From positions 1-40,143 of the forward strand of contig NZ_JALHLF010000030.1 of NCBI RefSeq assembly GCF_022832435.1: a stretch of DNA of 40,143 bases. Direction: 5' to 3'. This DNA comes from Novosphingobium organovorum (GTDB lineage: Bacteria; Pseudomonadota; Alphaproteobacteria; Sphingomonadales; Sphingomonadaceae). Below are positions 33,865 through 40,143 of the stretch, piece after piece. Position numbers and translations under genes: made by a program. Each line of letters opens with the position of its first letter. The stretch's first letter is position 1. The notes beneath the pieces were generated by a model. It was not told the origin of the DNA. It ran no database searches and worked only from the letters and a program-made list of their open reading frames with translations.

Positions 33865-34824
33865 ATGGACCAGCCCCCGATGACGACGCCAAAGCCTCCC
33901 GTTCTCCTGCATTTCGGTTCGCCCCCGCGCGGCGCGCGATGGGCCCAGATCCTGCCCGCGCACGTACCCGGCATCGAGGTGCGCCAGTGGCCCGATGGCG
34001 GCGACCTGGCTCAAGTCGATTACCTGGCCGCCTGGACCTTGCCCGAGGACATCTTCGCGCGCGTGCCCAACGCGCGCTTCGTGATGTCGGTGGGGGCCGG
34101 GGTCGATCAGCTCGACATCAGCCGGATTCCGCCCCACCTCCCGCTCCTGCGTACGGTCGATCGCACCATGGCGCAGGACATGAACGCCTTCGTCGCCGCG
34201 CATGTGCTCGCGCTTCATCGCGACTTGTACGATTACCGCGAGAGCGCTGCGCAGCGCGAATGGCAGCCGCGGGCCGACATTCCCGCCGCGCAGCGCCGAG
34301 TCGGTGTGATGGGTCTGGGCCACCTCGGCAAAAGCGTGCTGCTGGCGCTCGCCCCCTTCGGATTTGCGCTGTCGGGCTGGGCCAGCAGCCAGCACGCGAT
34401 CGAAGGCGTCACCTGCTTTTCCGGGCCGGACGGCCTGCCCGGCTTCCTCGGCGATCTCGACATCCTGATCTGCCTGTTGCCGCTGACCGAAGAAACCCGC
34501 AGCGTGCTTGGCCGTACGCTGTTCGATGCTCTGCCGCGCGGCGCCTCGATCATCAACGTCGGGCGCGGGCCGCATCTGGTCGAAGAGGATCTTCTCGCCG
34601 CCCTTGAGAGCGGCCAGATCGGGCGCGCCATCCTCGATGTCTTCAACGTCGAACCGCTGCCCGCCGACAGCCCGCTCTGGGCGCATCCCCGGATCGAGAT
34701 CACCCCGCATATCGCCTGCTCCTCGCATCCCGAGGCGAGCGCCCTGTGCGTGGCCGCCGCCATCAACGCCGACCTGCAGGGCCTGCCGCTGCCCGACCGG
34801 GTCGACCGTTCGCGATCCTATTGA
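33865..34824 (+). CDS. D-2-hydroxyacid dehydrogenase, glyoxylate/hydroxypyruvate reductase A-like
   Basis: About 319 residues from ATG 33865 (ATG 33880 is also possible). The catalytic domain carries FVMSVGAGVDQLD. The NAD(P) domain has GVMGLGHLGKSVLLAL, then the catalytic Arg in NVGRGPHLVEEDLL, the Glu in DVFNVEPLPADSPLW and the His in TPHIACSSHPEAS. All three catalytic residues are kept. GhrA-type enzymes reduce glyoxylate or hydroxypyruvate to glycolate or glycerate, or run in reverse on 2-hydroxyacids. It lies between the receptor and copC, apparently alone. It could handle glyoxylate or a hydroxyacid made by the DSD1-type or tartrate-type enzymes. Confidence 0.9.
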   Translation: MDQPPMTTPKPPVLLHFGSPPRGARWAQILPAHVPGIEVRQWPDGGDLAQVDYLAAWTLPEDIFARVPNARFVMSVGAGVDQLDISRIPPHLPLLRTVDRTMAQDMNAFVAAHVLALHRDLYDYRESAAQREWQPRADIPAAQRRVGVMGLGHLGKSVLLALAPFGFALSGWASSQHAIEGVTCFSGPDGLPGFLGDLDILICLLPLTEETRSVLGRTLFDALPRGASIINVGRGPHLVEEDLLAALESGQIGRAILDVFNVEPLPADSPLWAHPRIEITPHIACSSHPEASALCVAAAINADLQGLPLPDRVDRSRSY

Positions 34825-35008
34825 TCCTGGCCCCTTGCAGACCGGGGGGCGCGGCCTGCGGATCGGCGCCCGCCCTGGCGTACCCTGCCCCTCACGCCGC
34901 GAAAAAAATGATCGCCAAGGATGAGGGATAGCCTCGGCTGGCTGCGTATTTCCGCTTGCAAGTCCGGGCGAGATGCCCTCGCCCGGCAGACAACGGAGCC
35001 CCCATCTC

Positions 35009-35386
35009 GTGCGCAAGACCCTTCTCGCCAGCTGCACCGCCGTTCTTCTCGCCACCCTTCCCACCGCCGTGTTCGCGCACGCGCATCTGGAAAAGGCCAA
35101 TCCCGCCCCGGATTCGACCGTGGCCAAGCCCCAGAAGCTCACTCTCGACTTCAGCGAGGACCTTGTCGCCCCGCTCTCGAACGTCGAACTGGTGATGACC
35201 TCGATGCCCGGCATGAGCGATCACAAGCCGATGCCGATCAAGGGCTTCCAGACCAGCGCCAAGGGCAAGACGATGACCGTCGCGCTGCCCCGCCCGCTTC
35301 CCTCCGGCAGCTACACCCTGACCTGGCACGCGGTGACCGCCGACCAGCACCGCGTCGAAGGCAGCTACACCTTCACGGTGCGCTGA
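35009..35386 (+). CDS. copC: CopC-family periplasmic copper-binding protein
   Basis: Start is GTG at 35009 with GGAG upstream, giving 125 residues. The signal peptide (KTLLASCTAVLLATLPTAVF) ends at AHA, leaving the mature HLEKANPAPDSTVAKP. The N-terminal His, a later Asp, and the His in VTADQHRVEGSYTF form the usual Cu(II) site. A Met-rich strand (MTSMPGMSDHKPMPI) is the Cu(I) site, so both are present. The fold is the expected Ig-like beta sandwich at normal length. copD follows after 4 bp. Role: periplasmic copper carriage or buffering. Confidence 0.93.
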   Translation: MRKTLLASCTAVLLATLPTAVFAHAHLEKANPAPDSTVAKPQKLTLDFSEDLVAPLSNVELVMTSMPGMSDHKPMPIKGFQTSAKGKTMTVALPRPLPSGSYTLTWHAVTADQHRVEGSYTFTVR

Positions 35387-35390
35387 TCGC

Positions 35391-36263
35391 GTGATCGACA
35401 CCGGCCTTGTCCTTGCCCGAAGCGCCTGCCTGGCATCCCTGATGGTGACGACGGGGCTGGTGCTCCACGCCCTTATCGACGGCGCGGCGCCCCTGTCCGC
35501 GCCCCGACGAAAGGGCGTGATCCTTACCGCGCTGGCCGCCCTTCCCCTCAGCCTGTGGTGGGCGCTGGCGAGCGTCGCCTCGATGACCGCAACGCCGCTC
35601 GGTGCGCTAGACCTGACCACGGTCCGCCTGGTGCTCGGCGCAACGCCGCTTGGCGCCCTTCTCGTTGTGCGCGGCCTTGCGCTCGTCCTGCTCGCCATGC
35701 TCGCCTGGATGCGGGTGGGCCGGACGCGAGCGGGAGGCGCATGGCTGGCGCTTGCGGCTCTCGTCGCGCTCCTGAGCAGCGCCTGGTCGGGCCACGCCAG
35801 CGCGCTGGACGGCGGCCCTGGCTTGACGCTGCGCGCCAGTGACATGCTGCACCTGGCCGCCGCCGCCGTGTGGCTGGGCGCACTCGTCACCTTCTGCGGC
35901 CAGTCCTGGCGCGCGTGCGCGGACCGGCGCGCGCCGCCGCTCGACAGTCTGGCGCGGTTCGCCCGGACAGGCACCCTCGTCGTGACCGTGCTGATGCTCA
36001 CCGGGGCGACGAACGCCGTCCTGATCCGGGGCACCACGCTCCTGCCGTTGGGGGCCTGGGGGGGACTGATCGCGACCAAGATCGTCTTGTTTGGAGCCAT
36101 GCTGCTGCTGGCCGCGAACAACCGCTGGCGGCTGGTTCCCGCCGTGCAGAGGAACGCGCAAGGGGCATCCTCGCGCCTGCTGCGCTCGCTCCTGCTCGAA
36201 ACCCTCGCCGCGATCGCGATCGTGCTGGTCGTGGGCCTGGCCGGAACGCTCGACCCGAGTTGA
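35391..36263 (+). CDS. copD: CopD-family copper transport membrane protein
   Basis: 290 residues starting at GTG 35391, immediately after copC. There are about eight membrane helices, with conserved histidines in SSAWSGHASALD and a C-terminal GTLDP motif. Family marks include LRASDMLHLAAAAVWLGALV and LVVTVLMLTGATNAVLI. CopD is thought to move copper across the inner membrane with CopC as partner, either for import to cuproenzymes or as part of resistance. The pair lies 28 kb from the czc module, so metal genes flank the catabolic island. Confidence 0.9.
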   Translation: MIDTGLVLARSACLASLMVTTGLVLHALIDGAAPLSAPRRKGVILTALAALPLSLWWALASVASMTATPLGALDLTTVRLVLGATPLGALLVVRGLALVLLAMLAWMRVGRTRAGGAWLALAALVALLSSAWSGHASALDGGPGLTLRASDMLHLAAAAVWLGALVTFCGQSWRACADRRAPPLDSLARFARTGTLVVTVLMLTGATNAVLIRGTTLLPLGAWGGLIATKIVLFGAMLLLAANNRWRLVPAVQRNAQGASSRLLRSLLLETLAAIAIVLVVGLAGTLDPS

Positions 36264-36344
36264 CCCCGCTCGCCTTGAAGGCGGCGCCATCGCCTGCGCG
36301 CAGCGCCCCGATGCAGCCCGTCAAATACTGGCCGCCCTCGACGC

Positions 36345-36764
36345 TCAGACCCGCGTCACGAGCCGCGTCTCGACCAGCTCGATGACCGGCACTTCCCAGG
36401 GATGCAGGGCGACGATTTCGTCAATCGCCGCCGACACCGCCGCCTGCGGCGCGTCGGCGGGAATGTAGATGGTCACGATCGCGGTGGCCGAAACAGCCTC
36501 GGCGCCCGCTTCGCCCAGCGTGGGGCGGGCAGCGGCGCCGGGGGTGAAGAGCTCCAGCCCCGTCGCCAGTTCCATCACCGATTGGTACGGCCCGAAATCG
36601 CCGAGCGGGTTTTCATCTCGGACAAAGGCGATCAGCCGCGCCAGTGCGCAGTCCGGATCGATGGACATGACCGCGCCACGGGCAAGCAGGGCCTGCGTCG
36701 CAGCGTCGATCGGACAGTAGACTTTCAGAGCGCTGACCGGGCGCGTGGCGTGCTTTTTCAACAT
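36345..36764 (-). CDS. CutA1/NIF3 C-terminal-like small protein
   Basis: 139 residues with no signal peptide. The C-terminal part (AVSAAIDEIVALHPWEVPVI, then ELVETRL) resembles the ferredoxin-like end of CutA1 and NIF3 proteins, where a His-Pro-Tyr/Trp-Glu-x-Pro motif is conserved. The N-terminal 60 residues (CPIDAATQALLARGAVMS) are not recognised. It converges on copD and diverges from the HDAC-like gene. A metal-tolerance role is suggested by copCD but not shown. The call is a fold-level guess. Confidence 0.55.
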   Translation of the reverse strand: MLKKHATRPVSALKVYCPIDAATQALLARGAVMSIDPDCALARLIAFVRDENPLGDFGPYQSVMELATGLELFTPGAAARPTLGEAGAEAVSATAIVTIYIPADAPQAAVSAAIDEIVALHPWEVPVIELVETRLVTRV

Positions 36765-36903
36765 GACTACGCCTTAAAGCCTGCGGCAAAATTCAGCGAG
36801 CGCCAAATGTGGCGCCACCGCCGATCGGGGCCAGGCGCTGGATGCCCCAGGTGCAGCGACAGGGGGCTCGACCCGGCCGCCGCGCCCGATTACCAGCAGG
36901 GCG

Positions 36904-37839
36904 ATGCTGCATCTGGTCCATCATCCCGGCTATGTGGTCGAAGCCGCGCGTTCGGGCACCTTCCCGCACGACAAGTACGCGCTGGTCATGCGCGCGCTGG
37001 CCGCAAGCGGGGTGCCGATGACGGTCCACGAACCCGAAGTCCTGCCGCTGGCCTGGCTCGAGGCCGTTCACGATCCCGCCTATGTCGAGGAGGTGGTTCG
37101 CTGCACCGTGCCCCCCGCCAAGCAGCGCCGCATCGGCTTTGCGATCGACGAGCGGATTTCGCGACGCTCGCAGCTTTCGCCCGGCGGAACCTGGCTCGCG
37201 GCAAAGCTTGCTCTCGAACACGGCTACGCCGCCAACAGCGCGGGCGGCAGCCACCACGCGCTGGCGGACAGCGGCGCGGGATACTGCGTGTTCAACGACC
37301 TCGCCCTCGCCGCGAACCGGCTGATCGAGGAAGGCGACGTCGCGCGCATCCTGATCCTCGACCTCGACGTCCATCAGGGCGATGGCACCGCCGCGTTGAC
37401 CGCAGGGCGCAGCGACATCTTCACGCTGTCCGTGCACGCGGAAAAGAACTTCCCTTCGCGCAAGGCGCGCTCCTCGCTCGACATCGCCCTGCCCGACGCC
37501 ACCGGCGATGCCGACTATCTGGAAGCCCTGGGCGGTTCACTCCCGCCGGTGCTCGACCATTTCGCGCCGCAGCTCATCCTCCTGCAAGCCGGCGTCGATG
37601 CCCATGCCGACGACAAGCTCGGCCGCCTCGCGCTTACCGACGAGGGACTGGCCGCGCGCGACCGCATGGTCGGCGGCGAGGCCCGGCGACGGGGCATTGC
37701 CCTGGCGAGCACGCTTGGCGGAGGCTACGGCGCGGATCGGGAAGCGGTGGCCTTGCGCCACGCGCGCACCATCCTGACGCTGGGCGCAGCCATCGGCGGG
37801 ACCCATCCCCAAGCATCGCCCCCCAGCCCTTGCCCTTAG
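36904..37839 (+). CDS. Histone deacetylase-family (class IV/acetylpolyamine amidohydrolase-like) zinc hydrolase
   Basis: 311 residues. It opens with HLVHHPGYVVEAARSGTFPH. The active-site His pair is in NSAGGSHHALADSGAGYCVF, zinc ligands are in LILDLDVHQGDGTAAL and LLQAGVDAHADDKLGRLALT, and the catalytic Tyr is in STLGGGYG. All key residues are kept, so it is probably active. Bacterial members deacetylate acetylpolyamines, other small amides or proteins; the short form resembles the HDAC11-like group. A short GCGCCA-AATG-TGGCGC dyad lies at 36800-36815 in the upstream gap. Confidence 0.9.
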   Translation: MLHLVHHPGYVVEAARSGTFPHDKYALVMRALAASGVPMTVHEPEVLPLAWLEAVHDPAYVEEVVRCTVPPAKQRRIGFAIDERISRRSQLSPGGTWLAAKLALEHGYAANSAGGSHHALADSGAGYCVFNDLALAANRLIEEGDVARILILDLDVHQGDGTAALTAGRSDIFTLSVHAEKNFPSRKARSSLDIALPDATGDADYLEALGGSLPPVLDHFAPQLILLQAGVDAHADDKLGRLALTDEGLAARDRMVGGEARRRGIALASTLGGGYGADREAVALRHARTILTLGAAIGGTHPQASPPSPCP

Positions 37840-37842
37840 AGA

Positions 37843-37988
37843 CCGTTTGAAAAATGCCTTTTCAGGCATTTTGATTCCGGCACCAGCCCACTCCCCCACC
37901 CGACCACCCGCAGGATACTGGCAATGGGTGGTCGGGTGGGGGAGTGGGCTGGTGCCGCAAAATTCGCATTTCGCGAATTTTCAAACGG
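37843..37988. repeat. Cloverleaf-forming palindromic element with a 32-bp perfect inverted repeat
   Basis: An outer stem CCGTTTGAAAA (37843-37853) / TTTTCAAACGG (37978-37988) encloses three hairpins. The first is AAAATGCC/GGCATTTT (about 37850-37872). The second is a perfect 32-bp inverted repeat (37878-37909 with 37926-37957, 16-nt loop). The third is AAAATTCGC/GCGAATTTT (about 37959-37981). It starts 4 bp after the HDAC-like gene. The short hairpins share a few bases with the outer stem, so the two forms compete. It contains no gene. Confidence 0.92.
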
Positions 37989-38026
37989 ACGCTTAGATCC
38001 CTGCGCGGGCGTACTGACGGGCGTGT

Positions 38027-38058
38027 CGACAGGTGGGCCCGCCAGGGCCCACCTGTCG
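38027..38058. terminator. Hairpin after the M81 gene
   Basis: Perfect 14-bp arms CGACAGGTGGGCCC (38027-38040) and GGGCCCACCTGTCG (38045-38058) with loop GCCA, lying 5 bp beyond the M81 stop on the minus strand. There is no T run, so it may be a transcript-stabilising hairpin or part of the convergent terminator region. Confidence 0.55.
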
Positions 38059-38063
38059 CCCGA

Positions 38064-39617
38064 TCAGGCCTCCACCCGCCCCGCGCGCGCCGAGAGATAG
38101 GGTTCGGGGCGGTAGGCGAAATCGTCCGCCCACGGGAATTTGCGCCCGCGCCGGGTGTTGGTGATATGCGGGATGTCCTGATCGATCGCGCCGGGCGACA
38201 GCGCCATGAGATGCGGGTTGGCGAGCGGCTTCATCGTCGGATTGAGATAGCCGCACTTGAGCACCACGATCTTGAAATCGGTCGGCTCGACGTGAAGCTC
38301 GCGAAAGGCCTCCGCAGCGTGGAAATTGCGCCGGGTGGAGGCCAGCGTCGCGGTGATCCCTGCAAACGTGACCACCGCCGTGCGCTCGGCCGGGGTCGTC
38401 GCCGGGGCCAGATAGACCACTTTCGCCGCGGCGACCTTGACCGGGTTGCACATGACCGGGTCGAGCGTGGCGCCGATCGAAAGCGGGATCGTTGCCCCGA
38501 CGCCCGCCGCGTAGCAGGCATCGGTCGCGGGCTGATCGGTCATTCCGCCCAGCAGCACGTTGCTCGCCCCGGCTTTCAGCAAAGCTTCGAGGAAGAAGGT
38601 CTGGTCGGCGTTGCCGCCGCCGCCGGGGTTGTCGCCCGAATCCGAGATGACCACCGGATGGGTGGTCGCGGCCATCGCTTGCGCCAATGTCTCCTCGATC
38701 GTTCCGGTCGGGCTGCCGAAGCGGAATTCGTGCCGCGCGTCCCAGTAGCGCTGCGCCAGCTCGCTCGCGATCGCCTTCTGCGCGGCCGGCCTGAACCCGG
38801 TGACGACGACCGAAGCGGCCGAACGCGGCTCGTCCGCCCAGACATAGCCGACCAGCTGCGAGACATCGAGGATGCCATCCAGACGGTTGAATTCGCTGAG
38901 ATCCGACCAGAGGCGGCGCCCCGGCTGCCATTCGGTGCTGCTCTGCTCGCCCGCCAGCAGGACCGGAACGCTGGCCCACACGATCGAGGGGCGCAGGCCA
39001 TAGCGCAGGCAGTGGGTCAGCATGTCGGTCGCGCGCATCCAGTTCTCGACCCGGTCGACGTGGGGCGCGGTGCGATAGGCGGTGAAGGCGTCGAGATTGT
39101 CGACGATGCGCTGCGACAGGTTGCCGTGCAGGTCGTAGCTGGCCGACAGGATGCAGTCGGGGCCGACCACCGCGCGGGTGGCCGCGTACCAGTCCCCCTC
39201 TGCATCCTCCATGTCCTCGACGAAGAGCGCGCCGTGCATGGAGAGGTAAACCCCGTCGAGCGGCAGGAACGCGCGCAGGCGGTCAAGATATTCGGCCTTG
39301 AGCGCCTCGTAGGCGGCGCGCTGCATCGGGCCGCCCGATCCCGCCTGGGCGACCAGCGTGGGCAGGAAGGGCACGTCGTAGCGCTTTAGGAAGGCAAAGC
39401 GCTCATCGTCGAGCAGCGCCTGCCCGCGCACGACCTCGATCGTGTCGAGCGTCGAGCGGATCCGGCTATAGGTGCTGCATTCGGACGCGATGCCCCCCAC
39501 CGCGATGCGCGGCGTGCGCGCGAAGGGCGGGACAAGCCCCTTGGCCCAGGCCCCCGGCGCGGTGGCAGCCAGAACGGCAAGAGTGGATACGGACTTAAGG
39601 AATACGCGGCGCTTCAT
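38064..39617 (-). CDS. Exported M81-family (MlrC-like) metallopeptidase
   Basis: 517 residues, matching M81/DUF1485 plus MlrC C-terminal domain. The N-terminus KRRVFLKSVSTLAVLA is a near-ideal twin-arginine signal (R-R-x-F-L-K) with a cleavage site at AWA, so export is likely. Metal-ligand region: SASYDLHGNLSQR supplies Asp and His, and YRTAPHVDRVE supplies the next His. SDSGDNPGGGGNADQTFFLE and GATLDPVMCNPV lie in the second half. MlrC cleaves linear microcystin fragments, but most M81 proteins have unknown substrates. It converges on the HDAC-like gene. Peptide or amide cleavage outside the cytoplasm is the inferred role. Confidence 0.9.
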   Translation of the reverse strand: MKRRVFLKSVSTLAVLAATAPGAWAKGLVPPFARTPRIAVGGIASECSTYSRIRSTLDTIEVVRGQALLDDERFAFLKRYDVPFLPTLVAQAGSGGPMQRAAYEALKAEYLDRLRAFLPLDGVYLSMHGALFVEDMEDAEGDWYAATRAVVGPDCILSASYDLHGNLSQRIVDNLDAFTAYRTAPHVDRVENWMRATDMLTHCLRYGLRPSIVWASVPVLLAGEQSSTEWQPGRRLWSDLSEFNRLDGILDVSQLVGYVWADEPRSAASVVVTGFRPAAQKAIASELAQRYWDARHEFRFGSPTGTIEETLAQAMAATTHPVVISDSGDNPGGGGNADQTFFLEALLKAGASNVLLGGMTDQPATDACYAAGVGATIPLSIGATLDPVMCNPVKVAAAKVVYLAPATTPAERTAVVTFAGITATLASTRRNFHAAEAFRELHVEPTDFKIVVLKCGYLNPTMKPLANPHLMALSPGAIDQDIPHITNTRRGRKFPWADDFAYRPEPYLSARAGRVEA

Positions 39618-40143
39618 GAACTCACCCTGTTAACAAGCCATGGATGATAAAGCGAAATTTGAATTACGAAAGCGAAATTGGGCCGCCGTTCCAGGGTCGG
39701 TGGGAATGGTGATCCGGTGTCTCTGCGAAGGGTGCCTTGTGAGAACGGGCGCGCCGCCTGCGGTGTGGAGGTGAGCACCGCGAGCGCACCAAGCCGCCTT
39801 TGACCCCCACAGGTCCCAGGCGGCGTGGACAAGTGCAAACGTCCGGTTTCGCCCCATGGCAGACGAAGAAGGAAGGGGTCGAAGCAGGGGGCCATTGCCC
39901 CCTGCACCCCCGAAAACTGGCGGCGGTGCGCTTCACCTCAACGCTGCGCTCGGGTTCGTCGGGAGACATTCTAGAGCCTGCGGCGCCAATCGTGCCGGAC
40001 GGATGGGGCGTGCCCAAACATCGACATTTCGAGGGTCCGGGGGATCATCCCCCGGAAAATCTTGTCTGTTCTTTTACACTCCCGCGCGGCGGCTTCCCAC
40101 CCAATTCAGTCGCTCCAACGACCACCAAATTCGTCCAGGCAGC
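39618..40143. other. 526-bp terminal non-coding region with two hairpins
   Basis: No frame here looks like a real gene; the minus-strand frames over 39614-40017 are Arg/Pro/Ser-rich without recognisable domains. There is an imperfect repeat AAAGCGAAATT at about 39650 and 39670. Perfect hairpins are CAGGGGGC-CATT-GCCCCCTG (39885-39904) and CCGGGGGA-TCA-TCCCCCGG (40037-40055); the second is followed by AAAATCTTGTCTGTTCTTTT and could end transcription from the left. The start promoter of the M81 gene should lie near 39640-39680. Confidence 0.6.

Noticed and set aside
31637..33892. A 751-codon open frame on the minus strand
   Set aside because: Antisense to the TonB-dependent receptor; no recognisable domain.
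38064..39617. A microcystin degradation (mlr) cluster
   Set aside because: Only an MlrC-family protein is present; mlrA, mlrB and mlrD are absent from the window.
39614..40017. Two overlapping minus-strand frames of about 97 and 117 codons
   Set aside because: They overlap each other and hairpins, with Arg/Pro/Ser-rich composition and no recognisable domain; they look like intergenic sequence.

Overview
The window is GC-rich, densely coded DNA from an alphaproteobacterium, most likely a sphingomonad (Sphingomonadaceae, perhaps Novosphingobium). This rests on base composition, the style of the TonB-dependent receptor, and the palindromic intergenic repeats. It is an inference from protein and repeat style, not a database match. 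I saw no rRNA, tRNA, CRISPR, phage gene or intact insertion sequence.

Layout. (1) 1-7301, + strand: the end of a heavy-metal RND efflux operon (czcC end, czcB, czcA), followed by four small envelope genes: DUF4198, a small periplasmic protein, HupE/UreJ-type, and a single-span 'anchor'. Together they look like a divalent-cation (Ni/Co/Zn/Cd class) efflux module. (2) 7369-8298: an ornithine cyclodeaminase/iminosuccinate-reductase-type enzyme. (3) 8368-9088: seven identical 103-bp tandem repeats that run into the end of the next operon. (4) 9087-15302, - strand: a five-gene amino-compound operon (double-GNAT acetyltransferase, zinc/PLP DSD1-type enzyme, PuuB-like FAD oxidase, aldehyde dehydrogenase, DadA-like FAD oxidoreductase). 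(5) 15422-16636: a DUF1624 membrane acyltransferase. (6) 17087-24065: a family-5 (peptide/nickel type) ABC importer, with its binding protein on + and its two permeases and fused ATPase on -. A HAD hydrolase and a bicupin lie between them. (7) 24304-29762, + strand: a second double-GNAT, aldehyde dehydrogenase, tartrate/D-malate dehydrogenase, class III aminotransferase and an Lrp/AsnC regulator. (8) 29759-33793: a MITE-like element, an M20 amidohydrolase and a TonB-dependent siderophore-type receptor. (9) 33865-36764: a 2-hydroxyacid dehydrogenase, copC-copD and a CutA/NIF3-like protein. (10) 36904-39617: an HDAC-like deacetylase, a cloverleaf-forming repeat and an exported M81 peptidase. (11) 39618-40143: non-coding.

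How it may work together. The 7.4-39.6 kb region reads as an import and breakdown island for an amide-linked or modified amino compound. Receptor and ABC transporter would bring it in. M20, M81 and HDAC-type hydrolases would cut or deacylate it. FAD oxidases, a PLP enzyme and a transaminase would remove nitrogen. Two aldehyde dehydrogenases and two hydroxyacid dehydrogenases would feed the carbon to central metabolism. I could not match the gene set to a named pathway. Near-identical Lrp-like palindromes sit ahead of three separate transcription units and probably tie them to the local Lrp/AsnC regulator; this is the best lead to a coordinated system.
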